Under the pieces are notes generated by a model that saw nothing but the letters and a program-made list of their open reading frames with translations, was not told where the DNA came from and searched no databases. Source: Bacillota bacterium (GTDB lineage: Bacteria > Actinomycetota > Aquicultoria > Aquicultorales > Aquicultoraceae). From it: a stretch of DNA of 64,000 bases. The first letter of the stretch is position 1, and each line of letters begins with the position of its first letter. The position numbers and the translations under genes are program-made. Where the stretch lies: positions 1 through 64,000 of the forward strand of contig JAIMBH010000014.1 of the NCBI GenBank assembly GCA_023511485.1. Reading direction: 5' to 3'. Shown piece after piece: positions 1-8,827 of the stretch.

Positions 1-26
1 TGAGAGATTGCATGCTACTACGAGAG

Positions 27-203
27 TCAACTGTTTATTAGTCTTATCTTTTTGTCCGGCACTAGGGGTGCAGTCCACTGAGCAGTGGCCTCATAAGTGG
101 GCGTCGTATAGGCAGTCGCCACTACTGACGAGAGGAAACAAACCAGCACGCCCATTATAATTAAAACTTTTCTTTTCTTTATAACTTCTAGAAACTTAAG
201 AAG
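27..203 (-). pseudogene. Wzz-like chain-length determinant, N-terminal remnant
   Basis: A reading frame on the minus strand opens just after a stop at 204-206 and ends at a TGA at 27-29. It encodes a basic stretch (EVIKKRK), one hydrophobic segment, then a TPTYEATAQ-like motif. That order (basic tail, membrane helix, 'P-x-YEA') is what the start of Wzz/Wzc-type polysaccharide chain-length proteins looks like. The frame ends about 40 residues after the helix where a real Wzz continues for 200 or more, and there is no good ribosome site before it. I read it as a decayed fragment. A short genuine membrane peptide starting at 155 is the alternative. Confidence 0.35.
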
Positions 204-413
204 CTAGTACGATTCTTTCAAGCCAGTATTACCTCTAAGATTAGTGTAAAATTAGTGATAGAATTTTAGGCGATCATTCCATCGATCTTCTACTCCTATC
301 AATACCTTAAATCATACTGGCTTAAACTTTTTGCGTTGGACTAATTTAAGATTGTTTATTAGTAGAACTTCAGGATAGTTAAATCGGTAGCATGGCGATA
401 GCACCAATGCGGA
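204..413. other. Intergenic stretch with a 10-bp inverted repeat
   Basis: No gene is visible here. The 10-bp arms AAGCCAGTAT (220-229) and ATACTGGCTT (314-323) form an inverted repeat around an AT-rich interior, which could be a worn miniature element. No T-run follows either arm, so it does not look like a terminator. Confidence 0.3.
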
Positions 414-692
414 TTACCGCAAATATTTTCTTGCTAATCCAAGTAAGCCCTCGCTCAAAAATAGTTCCCACATCTGCTGCCTTCTTTGCCTGTCATAAGC
501 AGCGCGCTTTTCATCATCTGATAGAACCTCGTAAGCTTCCCTAATCTCCATCCATTTCTTGGACGCCGCTTCTCTGTCCTGAGCTGGATTTTTGTCTGGA
601 TGATACCTTAAGGATAATGCTCGATATGCTTTTTCTATTACCTCTCTAGAGGCCTGGGGGTCTACTTCTAAAACTTTATAGTAGTCAGTCAA
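414..692 (-). CDS. Short J-domain (DnaJ-like) protein
   Basis: This is a 92-residue protein made almost entirely of a J domain. It starts TDYYKVLEV and has the HPD motif at residues 31-33, between helices II and III, which stimulates the ATPase of Hsp70 (DnaK). It has no G/F region, zinc fingers or C-terminal substrate-binding domain, so it is a type III J protein rather than DnaJ itself. The start chosen is a TTG at 692 with GGAGG about 8 bases upstream. The frame stays open to 902, but that part reads as non-domain sequence and overlaps a dispersed repeat. No dnaK is adjacent, and the client is unknown. Confidence 0.8.
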   Translation of the reverse strand: MTDYYKVLEVDPQASREVIEKAYRALSLRYHPDKNPAQDREAASKKWMEIREAYEVLSDDEKRAAYDRQRRQQMWELFLSEGLLGLARKYLR

Positions 693-741
693 TGCGTAAT
701 CCTCCAGATCGGTTCTTAATGAGTATTTTTTGAAAATTGCT

Positions 742-795
742 GCAGTTACTTGTTGCTTGTTTTCATTAGCTGGCAACTGGTAACTGCAGCACTGA
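742..795. repeat. Dispersed intergenic repeat, copy 1
   Basis: The stretch contains TTTCATTAGCTGGCAACTGG followed by TAACTGCAGCACTG. Close relatives lie at 8731-8784 (same strand) and at 5401-5455 (opposite strand). The shared core is TTTCA-n2/3-AACTGG-YAAC-n-GCAGCA. Function unknown. Confidence 0.45.
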
Positions 796-925
796 CCGCT
801 AATGGGTGACCTTGGCACCCTAATTATACTATGCAAAAACCCGTCGATGACAGTATAATTAGAAACAGCAGAGAGGTGCCTCCTGGCTAGGCTTAATTCC
901 AAAGCAGTATCATAAGGTGAATAAT

Positions 926-1051
926 ATGCGCATTATCGAGTCATTTAAAGATTTTATTAAGAATGAGGATCCTATCGTTTGGAAGAGCCTGATTATAGCT
1001 TCAAGTTTAACGCTTGCTTTTTATATCTTTGTCTTGATCTATACCAGGTAG
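926..1051 (+). CDS. Small single-pass membrane protein (41 aa)
   Basis: An ATG at 926 is preceded by AAGGTGA with good spacing and opens a 41-codon frame ending in TAG. The product starts with an amphipathic, charged stretch ([16 protein letters not shown]) and then has one hydrophobic helix ([19 protein letters not shown]), ending TR. This resembles the very short membrane peptides common in bacteria. I recognise no family. The ribosome site and the clean helix favour a real gene, but at this length chance cannot be excluded. Confidence 0.5.
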   Translation: MRIIESFKDFIKNEDPIVWKSLIIASSLTLAFYIFVLIYTR

Positions 1052-1066
1052 AAATAGTAAACTTAG

Positions 1067-1978
1067 CTACTCTGGTAGCCTTACTAAATAATCGTAAGCG
1101 GTAAGCGCTGCTTTTGCGCCTTCGCCTGCCGCTATTATAATTTGCTTTTCCGGAACATTTGTTACATCGCCTGCAGCAAAAAGACCTTCTACATTAGTGC
1201 GATTGCTGCAATCCACCATAATTTCCTGTCGTTCATCCAGATTAACTAGCCCTTTAACAATTGCCGAGTTTGGCTCTGAACCGATCTCGACAAATATCCC
1301 CCTCACAGAAAGCTCCCGTTCTTCTCCTGTTTTTCTTTCTTTTATCTTCATCCACTCTACAAAGTTATGCCCTTCTACCGCTGTAACTTCGTAGCCTTTG
1401 TAAACCTCAATATTTGTCGCTCTTAAGACTTTCTCTTGAAGAACTGGATCTGCACTCCAACCGGCTATTGATATTATATAGACCTTCTTTGCAATTTTAA
1501 TCAACTGCTCTGCGGATTCGAGAGCCGCGTTGCCCCCGCCGATAACGGCAACATCCAATTTTGAAAAAAGCGGTGCATCGCATGTAGCGCAAAAGCTAAT
1601 TCCCCTTCCAATAAACTGATTTTCGCCCGGTACATTTAGCTTGCGAGGCGACCGCCCGGCAGCTACAATCACGGTCTTTGCCTGAATAACCTCTCCGCCC
1701 TGGATAACAACATTGAAAACCGAGTTTTCTTTAGTTATTTTCTCCGCAGTTTTATATACGATAGGTATGTTGAACTCTTCAACTTGCGCCTCAAATTTGG
1801 CCATAAGCTCCGGGCCTGAGATTATATTGTATCCCATATAGTTTTCTATATCTGCACTCCAGGCAGCCATACCCCCTATGTTTTTAGTTAATATCATGGC
1901 ATCTAATTTCTTTCTAGCTGCATATACTGCGGCGGTCATTCCGGCCGGCCCTGCGCCAATTATCACTAAATCCCTCAA
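1067..1978 (-). CDS. trxB: Thioredoxin reductase-like flavoprotein
   Basis: FAD- and NAD(P)H-dependent pyridine nucleotide-disulfide oxidoreductase of the thioredoxin-reductase class, about 303 residues, the normal length. Visible motifs are the FAD site GAGPAGMTAA at the N-terminus, the redox-active CATC (Cys130 and Cys133), the pyridine-nucleotide site GGGNAALESA and the closing FAD motif GLFAAGDV. The start is taken as a TTG at 1978 behind a G-rich ribosome site (GGGGGG); the frame also runs into the upstream glutaredoxin gene. It lies 25 bases downstream of that gene, so the two are probably co-transcribed as an electron donor and its small disulfide carrier. Whether it uses NADPH, NADH or ferredoxin cannot be told. 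Confidence 0.9.
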   Translation of the reverse strand: MRDLVIIGAGPAGMTAAVYAARKKLDAMILTKNIGGMAAWSADIENYMGYNIISGPELMAKFEAQVEEFNIPIVYKTAEKITKENSVFNVVIQGGEVIQAKTVIVAAGRSPRKLNVPGENQFIGRGISFCATCDAPLFSKLDVAVIGGGNAALESAEQLIKIAKKVYIISIAGWSADPVLQEKVLRATNIEVYKGYEVTAVEGHNFVEWMKIKERKTGEERELSVRGIFVEIGSEPNSAIVKGLVNLDERQEIMVDCSNRTNVEGLFAAGDVTNVPEKQIIIAAGEGAKAALTAYDYLVRLPE

Positions 1979-2003
1979 AAATATAGACCCCCCGTCACCG
2001 TTA

Positions 2004-2240
2004 TCAAGCAGCCAAAGCTGCTTCAAGACTTCCGCGGTCGTAACCAATAATTACTTGCCCGTCAATAACTGTGACCGGTACGGCCAGTTGCCCAGAAACC
2101 TCGACTAGCTCACTAACTCGAGCTGGGTCAGCAACCAGATCTATCTCTTCATATTCAACGCCCATATCGGTAAGAAAATTCTTTACCAGCGTGCAAAAAG
2201 CACATGTAGGAGTTGTGTAAACCTTTACTGTTTGCGCCAC
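2004..2240 (-). CDS. Glutaredoxin/NrdH-like redoxin
   Basis: A 78-residue thioredoxin-fold protein with the N-terminal redox motif CAFC (Cys13 and Cys16), the cis-proline stretch VPVTVIDG and a GYDRG glutathione-site-like turn. The size fits a glutaredoxin-like or NrdH-type disulfide carrier that would be reduced by the flavoprotein encoded next to it. The start is a GTG at 2240, 9 bases after a perfect AGGAGG; an upstream ATG in the same frame lies on the wrong side of that site. It probably supplies electrons to ribonucleotide reductase, peroxiredoxins or other thiol enzymes; the partner is not visible here. Confidence 0.88.
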   Translation of the reverse strand: MAQTVKVYTTPTCAFCTLVKNFLTDMGVEYEEIDLVADPARVSELVEVSGQLAVPVTVIDGQVIIGYDRGSLEAALAA

Positions 2241-2312
2241 CTTGCTAACCTCCTGGTTCTTTGCCAATTTGTTCCTAGCGCAATATTACCGTGCAATTAG
2301 CAGCTTGCACAA

Positions 2313-2984
2313 TTATGCAGCAGGTCTTCGAATACCGTGAACGTGAAGCTCGTTTAGTACATCAACCACACCGGGCACAGAGAATGCTACAAATTCCGCG
2401 ATTCTTTTTTGCGTAAAATTAGGAACCTCACCAGTTAGAGTCACAACGCCATCTGTAACATCGACTTCCATCTCGGTAAGGTCAAGTCTCGTATTCTTAA
2501 TCAAAGCGGCTCTAACATCACGAGCTATCTCTGCATCAGCGATCTTCATCTCTGGTTTTACCACAATGTGGTTTACAACATCAATAACACCGGCAACCCA
2601 GCGCGCATCGTTTTCGGCCTCTTGCTTTTCTACCCGAGACTTCACAGTTCCTCTTAAAAACACAACACCATCAATCGTCTCTACACTTATCCCTGCCCAA
2701 TCAACCCATGCATCAAGTTTAAGATTTTGAATAACGTTTTCCGTTATTTCTTCATCGCTTCTAGCAATCGGCGGAACTACGCGGATATTATTTATAACAT
2801 CTGCGACTCCCCTGACTCTACCGGCTATCTCCTCTGCTAACACCTTCTCGTTATAGGTATCTACCTGTCCATCGAGAGTTATCACGCCGGGCTCTTCGCT
2901 GCTTACTCTTATCATCGATTGATCTATTCGTGTATCTGAAGCTAGTGCTCGTTCAACGTCATTGACAATATTAGAGCTTGCCAT
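2313..2984 (-). CDS. Triple BON-domain protein
   Basis: This 223-residue protein is three BON (OsmY/nodulation) domains in tandem, roughly residues 5-70, 75-145 and 150-220. Each follows the pattern 'D.V..AL..d.rid...I.V....GVVTL.G.V......A...A..V.GV.dV.N.l.V'. BON domains bind phospholipid surfaces or hydrophobic ligands and often appear in stress-induced proteins. There is no signal peptide, so it is probably cytoplasmic or membrane-peripheral. A strong AGGAGG lies just upstream of the ATG. It seems to stand alone. Confidence 0.88.
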   Translation of the reverse strand: MASSNIVNDVERALASDTRIDQSMIRVSSEEPGVITLDGQVDTYNEKVLAEEIAGRVRGVADVINNIRVVPPIARSDEEITENVIQNLKLDAWVDWAGISVETIDGVVFLRGTVKSRVEKQEAENDARWVAGVIDVVNHIVVKPEMKIADAEIARDVRAALIKNTRLDLTEMEVDVTDGVVTLTGEVPNFTQKRIAEFVAFSVPGVVDVLNELHVHGIRRPAA

Positions 2985-3173
2985 CTCCGTTATGACCTCC
3001 TTTTTTACTTAAAACCCAGGTTAAATGGTTTTCTACCCGAATAGCGAATTTTGAAAACCAAGGGATTGTCTTGAAACGCCAATGTTTCAACATGTCAAAG
3101 TCAGTAAATTAAAAGCACCGGCATTTAAGTACTACCTGGCTTCAGCACTTAAAAATACTTTATTGTAGGATTT

Positions 3174-4448
3174 TTACCTGCTGTAAACTATCTTTCCACC
3201 GAGGATAGTATGAGAGATTGAATATTTTGAAGCCTCCTCAATTATATAGGTATAAAGATCGGTAGTAGATTCGGCGATATGTTCAATAGCTATAAAATCA
3301 GCCCTTTTGCCAGGCTCGATACTGCCTAGCCTGTCATCCAGACCAAGTATTGCAGCCGCCTCCAGAGTAATCATTTTTACCAATTGCTCGGCACATAGAC
3401 CCGGCTGCCCTGCCCCGCCACCGGTCTGTTTTTCATAAATAGCAAAGACCTTTCTCGCTTCTGCAAATAAATCCAGATCAGGATTACTTGCCAGACTATC
3501 TGTGCCGATGCCAAACCTTAAACCATGTTCAACAAATTTGTGAATTGGTGCTTCGCCCGACCCCAGTAATTCATTTGATGTCGGGCAAACCGCAACTGCG
3601 ACGCCGCTAGAGCCGAGCAACTCGATATCATCATCGCTTAGCCAAACACCGTGTGCTGCTATAAGCGATTCATTTACTAAACCGCTATCAGCTAGAAATT
3701 GCGCAGGTGTCACACCCGATCCACCATCCCTGATAATCTCAAGCTCAAGTCGCTTGCTAATCGCAGAAGCAAGCGACCCTGTACCGTCCCTTATCAATTC
3801 AACTTCAGGTTGAGTCTCAGCCAGGTGCACAGTTATTGGCAAATCGTAATCCCTCGCAATGCCTGCACATACTTGGAGGGCAGATCGTGAGAGCGTATAG
3901 GGTGAGTGAGGCGACAAGCCTAATTGGAAATTGTCAGCTTCTATAATGCTCTCCGAGCTCTTTATTTTTTCAAATAAATCAACAACTGCATCTTTAAGGT
4001 TTCTTTCATCAATACCGACCGCTTCTATATATATAACAGAAGGCAAACCGACCTCAGCTACAGCTTGAAGCCCAAGTCCTGTTCGGGTAATATCTGCTGT
4101 ACACGTTATCCCGGATTCCAGGTACTTTTGGACACCCTTGCGCGCTGCCGTAAGCCAACCATCCCTCGTCATGCTGCGTCCAGCCTCTATAATTCCTCCA
4201 AGCCACTCCGAAAAAGGTGTTGGCCTGGCAAGGAAATCAAACGATGAGCATTCGAGATGACCATGAAGGTTAACCAAGCCTGGCATGATGATTGCGCTAC
4301 CAAAATCGATAACTTCTTCCTCTTGATTATCATCAAGCAGGCTATCGATATCGCCAACAGCTGTTATAAAACCATTTCTTACTAAGATAGCTCCTCTTTT
4401 GATTGGCAAACTTGAGATCGGAAGAACTGTATTTGCTGTATAGATCAT
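3174..4448 (-). CDS. Amidohydrolase, MtaD/aminodeoxyfutalosine deaminase type
   Basis: A metal-dependent amidohydrolase of the TrzN/AtzA/MtaD class, 424 residues. Motifs seen are the metal-binding NLHGHLE near residue 60, HLAETQPE in the middle, AAHGVWL, and GTDSLASN near residue 315, followed by the usual C-terminal PGKRADFIAI. Family members deaminate S-adenosylhomocysteine, methylthioadenosine, 5'-deoxyadenosine or, in the futalosine pathway, 6-amino-6-deoxyfutalosine. Because it heads a menaquinone (mqn) cluster, the last role is the most attractive, but clearing 5'-deoxyadenosine made by radical SAM enzymes is an equally sensible job. The start ATG follows AAAAGGTGA. Substrate is inference; family is firm. 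Confidence 0.85.
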   Translation of the reverse strand: MIYTANTVLPISSLPIKRGAILVRNGFITAVGDIDSLLDDNQEEEVIDFGSAIIMPGLVNLHGHLECSSFDFLARPTPFSEWLGGIIEAGRSMTRDGWLTAARKGVQKYLESGITCTADITRTGLGLQAVAEVGLPSVIYIEAVGIDERNLKDAVVDLFEKIKSSESIIEADNFQLGLSPHSPYTLSRSALQVCAGIARDYDLPITVHLAETQPEVELIRDGTGSLASAISKRLELEIIRDGGSGVTPAQFLADSGLVNESLIAAHGVWLSDDDIELLGSSGVAVAVCPTSNELLGSGEAPIHKFVEHGLRFGIGTDSLASNPDLDLFAEARKVFAIYEKQTGGGAGQPGLCAEQLVKMITLEAAAILGLDDRLGSIEPGKRADFIAIEHIAESTTDLYTYIIEEASKYSISHTILGGKIVYSR

Positions 4449-4518
4449 GTTTATTTCACCTTTTAGCCCTTTAAAGGAACCTCATACTAGGCTCACATAC
4501 TATTGGCCTTTTCGCCCT

Positions 4519-5346
4519 CTAATTGCTTTCTTTCAAAAGAGTTGGTTTCCTTAAGCTTGCACATTCGCAAGCCGAACTTTCACTAATTGAACGGAGAGCC
4601 TGGATAATAATCCTGCTTATCACCCTGGACTCGCTATAGAAGATATCGGATAGCTCCTCATGCTTCCAATCTTCAACTATACCTTCGGCATAGTTGACTA
4701 CTAAGTAGACGCCAGCATAGCACGCGCCTATCTCTCTCGCGAGGTAAACCTCAGGACAAAGGCTTTGACCCACAATGTCCGCTCCCCACTGTTTTAGAAC
4801 AGATACCTCAGCCGGGCTTTCGAAGTGACGGCCGTCGGTTACTGCGTATATCCCACGCTCAAAAACCTTTGCCGGAGCAATCTGCTTGGCTGCCTGAAGC
4901 AAGTTGTTGTGTAAATCCGCACAAATCGCCTTTCGCATAATAAGTAGATAATCGGAGCCAAGACTTACATCTTTTCGCATGGAGTTATCGATATAGTCAG
5001 TAGGGATTATTATGTCGCGTGGATTCAAAAGATGGTTGATTGCACCAACGCCACCCTCGGCAAGTATCTTCTTAACGCCAGCTTCTTTAAACACCCAGAA
5101 GACCTGTCTTGAAGCATCGGCCCTGCTCACTCCCGATCGCCATCCATGCATTTTGCATGTGAGAGTTAATTTGTCACCTGCTTTGAAATATTTAAAAGGC
5201 GGACTATCCCCAAACGGAGTATTAAAGACAAGCCCATCATCGATGATATCAACATCAGGCTCATTTAAAGCCTCCGGAAACTTTATAGAGAATGTGCTTG
5301 ACCCGCCGATTATTGCGTATGGCGCTTTAGGTATGTTAATGCTCAT
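4519..5346 (-). CDS. 5'-Methylthioadenosine phosphorylase-like nucleoside phosphorylase
   Basis: A 275-residue member of the purine nucleoside/MTA phosphorylase family. It starts with the strand AIIGGSS, has the phosphate-loop-like GWRSGVSRAD, the EGGVGAIN turn, the TDGRHFESPAEV substrate motif (TxGPRFET in typical MTAPs) and GQSLCPEVYLAREIG near the base-binding aspartate region. It lies 70 bases downstream (minus strand) of the mqn genes and upstream of the deaminase. It may cleave methylthioadenosine or 5'-deoxyadenosine. A role on futalosine itself is possible, because no mqnB is present, but a phosphorolytic product would not suit MqnC. The extended Cys-containing C-terminal tail is unusual. 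Confidence 0.8.
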   Translation of the reverse strand: MSINIPKAPYAIIGGSSTFSIKFPEALNEPDVDIIDDGLVFNTPFGDSPPFKYFKAGDKLTLTCKMHGWRSGVSRADASRQVFWVFKEAGVKKILAEGGVGAINHLLNPRDIIIPTDYIDNSMRKDVSLGSDYLLIMRKAICADLHNNLLQAAKQIAPAKVFERGIYAVTDGRHFESPAEVSVLKQWGADIVGQSLCPEVYLAREIGACYAGVYLVVNYAEGIVEDWKHEELSDIFYSESRVISRIIIQALRSISESSACECASLRKPTLLKESN

Positions 5347-5400
5347 TAGTATTCAACACTCCAAACCATATGATTGCACTTCGATTTTATAGACGTTTTG

Positions 5401-5510
5401 CGGTACTGCCATGCTGCGGTTGCCAGTTGCTGAAAGTAAATCGAAAAGTTAAAACCTTCATATATATTTCCGGTATATTATTGAGATTCTTCGACTCAGG
5501 CGCTTGCATT
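5401..5510. repeat. Dispersed intergenic repeats between mqnC and the phosphorylase gene
   Basis: This gap holds an inverted copy of the AACTGG-YAAC-GCAGCA repeat (5401-5455; relatives at 742-795 and 8731-8784). It also holds a GATTCTTCGACTC motif (about 5484-5497) that is the reverse complement of GAGTCGAAGAATC at 8711-8724. No gene is visible. Confidence 0.45.
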
Positions 5511-5556
5511 ACATTGCACTACAATTCAACATTCGAACTTCGAAATTTGTAATTTT

Positions 5557-6624
5557 CTAGAATCTCTCTATTACCTCATATACCGTATTTCTTCTTGCAG
5601 CACGTTTTCCTGTTGCCTGTATAAGGCGTATCATCTCTTCCTTCGACATGGCATAAGCAACTCCAGCCGCTCGCACCACGTTTTCCTCTATCATTATGCT
5701 TCCCAGGTCGTCTGCGCCAAATGAGAGGCTTAGCTGGCCGATTTCTTTGCCTTGAGTGACCCATGAGCCCTGTATGTGTTTGACATTATCTAAAAACAAT
5801 CTTGCAACCGCCAACGTCTTCAGATATTCCCGTGACGAGATAGTCTTTCCCCCAAGCTCTGTGTTGCCCGGCTCATACGTCCAAGCTATAAAGGCTCTAA
5901 AACCGCCGGTTTTGTCCTGGAGATTCCTTATTTTGCTCATATGCTCGACTCTATCTTCTATAGTATCGGGACCGCCCATCATCATAGTAGCCGTGCTCTC
6001 AATGCCCAATCCATGCGCTTTTTCCATGATTTCAAGCCAGCGCTTGGCCGATACTTTATTTGGACTGACATTTTTGCGATAGTGGTCTACCAATATCTCG
6101 GCACCTGCCCCAGGCAATGAATCTAGACCTGCATCCTTTAATCGCTTTAATGTCTCATCCACACTAATACCCGATATATCGGCAATATAGGCGACCTCTG
6201 GGGCACCAAAAGAATGGATAGTTATCGAATATCGCTCTTTAATGCTCTTGAGAAGGTCTTCGTAGTAATCAATTTTTAGATCCGGATGAAGGCCGCCCTG
6301 CATCATTATCTGCGTACCTTCTAATTCCAAAGTCTCCTCTATTTTTTGGAATATCTCTTCTTTTTCTAAAAGGTAAGCATCGGGGTCATTTTTGTCGCGG
6401 TAAAAAGCACAAAACCTGCACTTGCTCGTACAAATATTGGTGTAATTAATATTGCGGTCGATAATAAATGTTACGGTATCTGGATCGTTGAACATGCGCT
6501 CTCTTACAGCATTTGCAGTAAAACCTAAAGCCAACAGGTCACCCTCTCGGATAAGGAAGACCGCCTCTTCTTCAGTTAGCCTTCGCCCTTCAAATACCTC
6601 GTTTAATATTTTGCCCTGATCCAT
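5557..6624 (-). CDS. mqnC: Cyclic dehypoxanthinyl futalosine synthase
   Basis: Radical SAM enzyme of the futalosine menaquinone pathway, 355 residues. It cyclises dehypoxanthinyl futalosine by 5'-deoxyadenosyl radical chemistry. The [4Fe-4S] motif is CTSKCRFC (Cys65, 69, 72), followed by MQGGLHPDL and LPGAGAEIL, all typical of the MqnC/MqnE/CofH group. It is assigned as MqnC rather than MqnE by the pattern NINYTNICTSKCRFCAFYR and by comparison with the second paralogue at 7492-8589. The ATG shares one base with the stop codon of mqnA (TAATG), and its ribosome site GGAGGT lies inside the end of mqnA, so the two are translationally coupled. Confidence 0.92.
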   Translation of the reverse strand: MDQGKILNEVFEGRRLTEEEAVFLIREGDLLALGFTANAVRERMFNDPDTVTFIIDRNINYTNICTSKCRFCAFYRDKNDPDAYLLEKEEIFQKIEETLELEGTQIMMQGGLHPDLKIDYYEDLLKSIKERYSITIHSFGAPEVAYIADISGISVDETLKRLKDAGLDSLPGAGAEILVDHYRKNVSPNKVSAKRWLEIMEKAHGLGIESTATMMMGGPDTIEDRVEHMSKIRNLQDKTGGFRAFIAWTYEPGNTELGGKTISSREYLKTLAVARLFLDNVKHIQGSWVTQGKEIGQLSLSFGADDLGSIMIEENVVRAAGVAYAMSKEEMIRLIQATGKRAARRNTVYEVIERF

Positions 6625-7454
6625 TATACCTCCACAAACTCCAGCTTCGGTATTTCCTGGATGAAGCCGAGTTCATATGCCCTCGTCGCATAGGCAAGTA
6701 AATCCTCCTGGTAGGCGGCATCTAAATCGAAGCTTAAAGTCTGAAAATAGTTCTTCATAAAATCGGCATCAAATATTTCCCATCTTGATGAGGCCTGCGC
6801 TATTTCATCAACCTTCTCAATGCTGTATTTCATGGACTTCATAAACGCATGGTAAACTTCTGCTACAAGATCAGGGTTCTCTGCTGCAAATATGCGCCTT
6901 ACCGCCCACACTGCAAAAACCATACGCCGGCCTGTAAGCTCCTTCCACTCCCTACCCAGGTCGTAAAGATAAAGATCCTGCGGAGGTTTATAAAGCGTGC
7001 GAAGGGCATCATCTCCGATAAGAAGCGCGCCGTCTGCCTCCATCATCATCTGCGGAAGGTCGGATGGGCAGACGAAGTATTTAGGTGACACCTTATATTT
7101 ATCGCGCAAGATAATCCGGGTAAGTGCCTGAGATGTCGCAGATGTGTTAGTAAGTGCAACAGTCCGCCCGTCCATCTCGCCAATCGGAACTTTGCTTACA
7201 AAAAGAATGCTTTTGACTTCGCCATCTGCCGCCACGGCAATATTTGGCAAAAGCATTAAATCCTTATAGTTACGGCAATACTCAATTGAAGATATCGGAC
7301 TTATATCGAGCTTACCTTCAATTAACATCTTATTTAGCTCAGTTGGCGTGCCTTTTATAAGTTCAACATCCATTAAAACATTGTTATGCACTAAACCGTA
7401 ATAAAGCGGTAGACAATTTATAAACTGTATGTGACCGACTCTTGGCCTGAACAA
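6624..7454 (-). CDS. mqnA: Chorismate dehydratase
   Basis: First enzyme of the futalosine pathway, converting chorismate to 3-enolpyruvoyl-benzoate; 276 residues, normal length. The N-terminus VGHIQFINCLPLYYGL and the stretch DISPISSIEYCRN are characteristic of MqnA, which has a periplasmic-binding-protein fold. MqnA and MqnD are distant homologues, and the 'NCLP' signature favours MqnA. The start is a TTG with GGGGGAG 6 bases upstream. It lies between mqnE and mqnC, overlapping mqnC by one base, clearly one operon. Confidence 0.92.
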   Translation of the reverse strand: MFRPRVGHIQFINCLPLYYGLVHNNVLMDVELIKGTPTELNKMLIEGKLDISPISSIEYCRNYKDLMLLPNIAVAADGEVKSILFVSKVPIGEMDGRTVALTNTSATSQALTRIILRDKYKVSPKYFVCPSDLPQMMMEADGALLIGDDALRTLYKPPQDLYLYDLGREWKELTGRRMVFAVWAVRRIFAAENPDLVAEVYHAFMKSMKYSIEKVDEIAQASSRWEIFDADFMKNYFQTLSFDLDAAYQEDLLAYATRAYELGFIQEIPKLEFVEV

Positions 7455-7491
7455 GAGAGCTCCCCCTTATCTATTGCCCTAAATGACCCTT

Positions 7492-8589
7492 TTACTTATA
7501 AACCTTTATCACATTATATAGCGTATCTCTCTCGACCGGCGTGCGGCCTGCGTCTTTAATAAGGTTAATTAGCTCTGATTTTTCGATATACTCTTCAGTT
7601 GTTGCGCCGGCCATGTGAGTTATTTTTTCTTCGACTACGGTGCCATCAAGGTCGTCTGAGCCAAAATCTAGCGATAGCTGGGCTACCTTAAGACCAAGCA
7701 TGATCCAAAATGCCTTGATGTGGTCAAAGTTATCCAGCATAAGCCTTGATATCGCTATTGTTTTTATATCATCATAAGCAGTCGTTCTTTTTATATCCGT
7801 CAATTCGGTATTGTCTGGATGAAATGGCAGCGGTATAAAACTCTGGAAACCTCCAGTTTCATCCTGCAGCTCGCGAAGTTTAAGAAGGTGATCTATTCGC
7901 TCTTCTTTCGTCTCAACATGGCCGTAGAGCATGGTCGCATTAGAGCGCAAGCCTAGCTCGTGAGCGGTTCTCATAACCTCTAGCCAGCGCTTTCCGCTTA
8001 CTTTATCGGCGCAAGTGATCCCACGCACACGCCCGCTGAATATCTCTGCACCGCCACCGGGCAGCGACCCAAGTCCTGCTTCTTTTAAGGTCTCCAGTAC
8101 CCCGCGGACATCCATACCGGTCAGGCGGGTAAAATAATCAATCTCAACTGCAGTAAAAGCCTGTATATGGATATCTGGCAGAGCTTCCTTACATTTTCTT
8201 ATCACGTTAAGGTAGTAATCAAAAGGAAGGTCCGGGTGCAGACCGCTTACAATATGAAGCTCTGTCGCGCCTATGGATGGTGCCTCGAGGGCGCGCTCAA
8301 GGGCTTCATCGAGGGTCATTGTGTAAGCATGCGGCTCGTCTTTATCCGCGCTAAATGCACAGAACTTACATCTATTTACACAAACATTGGTCAAATTGAT
8401 GTGTCGGTTGACGTTAAAGTAGGCATAATTTCCAGTCTTTTTCTCTTTTACGTATCTTGCAAGGCCGCCCAAGAATAGGAGATCTTTAATTTCATAAAGA
8501 GCTAGTCCATCCTCTTTGGTAAGCCTCTGCCCAGACATCACCTTTTCTTCTATTTCTTTTAGGTTGATGGTCGCAGTAGTAACTAACAT
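7492..8589 (-). CDS. mqnE: Aminodeoxyfutalosine synthase
   Basis: Radical SAM enzyme that joins 3-enolpyruvoyl-benzoate to the adenosyl group of SAM, giving 6-amino-6-deoxyfutalosine; 365 residues. The cluster motif is CVNRCKFCAFS (Cys70, 74, 77), followed by HIVSGLHPDLPFDYY and LPGGGAEIFS, typical of MqnE. The start is the ATG at 8589 with GGAGG 7 bases upstream; an in-frame ATG further up has no such site. Because MqnE makes the amino form, a deaminase or direct nucleosidase is needed next, which fits the amidohydrolase encoded at 3174-4448. It leads the tight mqnE-mqnA-mqnC unit. Confidence 0.92.
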   Translation of the reverse strand: MLVTTATINLKEIEEKVMSGQRLTKEDGLALYEIKDLLFLGGLARYVKEKKTGNYAYFNVNRHINLTNVCVNRCKFCAFSADKDEPHAYTMTLDEALERALEAPSIGATELHIVSGLHPDLPFDYYLNVIRKCKEALPDIHIQAFTAVEIDYFTRLTGMDVRGVLETLKEAGLGSLPGGGAEIFSGRVRGITCADKVSGKRWLEVMRTAHELGLRSNATMLYGHVETKEERIDHLLKLRELQDETGGFQSFIPLPFHPDNTELTDIKRTTAYDDIKTIAISRLMLDNFDHIKAFWIMLGLKVAQLSLDFGSDDLDGTVVEEKITHMAGATTEEYIEKSELINLIKDAGRTPVERDTLYNVIKVYK

Positions 8590-8659
8590 AAAATTACCTC
8601 CAAAATTAGAGCTTGCGCGTAATACAAAATGCAAAATTAAGTATACATACTTCTATTAA

Positions 8660-8784
8660 TTTATCATTCTGAGCGAAGTCCCTTAGTATAACGGAGGGCT
8701 GGAGTCGAAGAATCTAAATAATTTATCAAAAGTTACTGCTCTTGTTACTTGCTTTCAATAACTGGTAACGGCAGCACTGCAGCA
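8660..8784. repeat. Two dispersed repeats in the mqnE/mqnM gap
   Basis: The gap carries CATTCTGAGCGAAGTCCC ... GAGTCGAAGAATCT (about 8664-8725), a type of repeat seen scattered in many bacterial and metagenomic genomes. It is followed by a copy of the AACTGGTAAC-GCAGCACTG repeat (8731-8784). Poor AT-rich sequence (caattgcaaatcgacaatc-like) follows to 8827. No gene is visible. Confidence 0.5.
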
Positions 8785-8827
8785 CGGATTTATCAATCAA
8801 CAATTGCAAATCGACAATCGAAAATCC

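Noticed and set aside
692-902. N-terminal extension of the J-domain protein
   Set aside because: It overlaps a dispersed repeat, and the GGAGG-spaced TTG gives a normal J-domain start.
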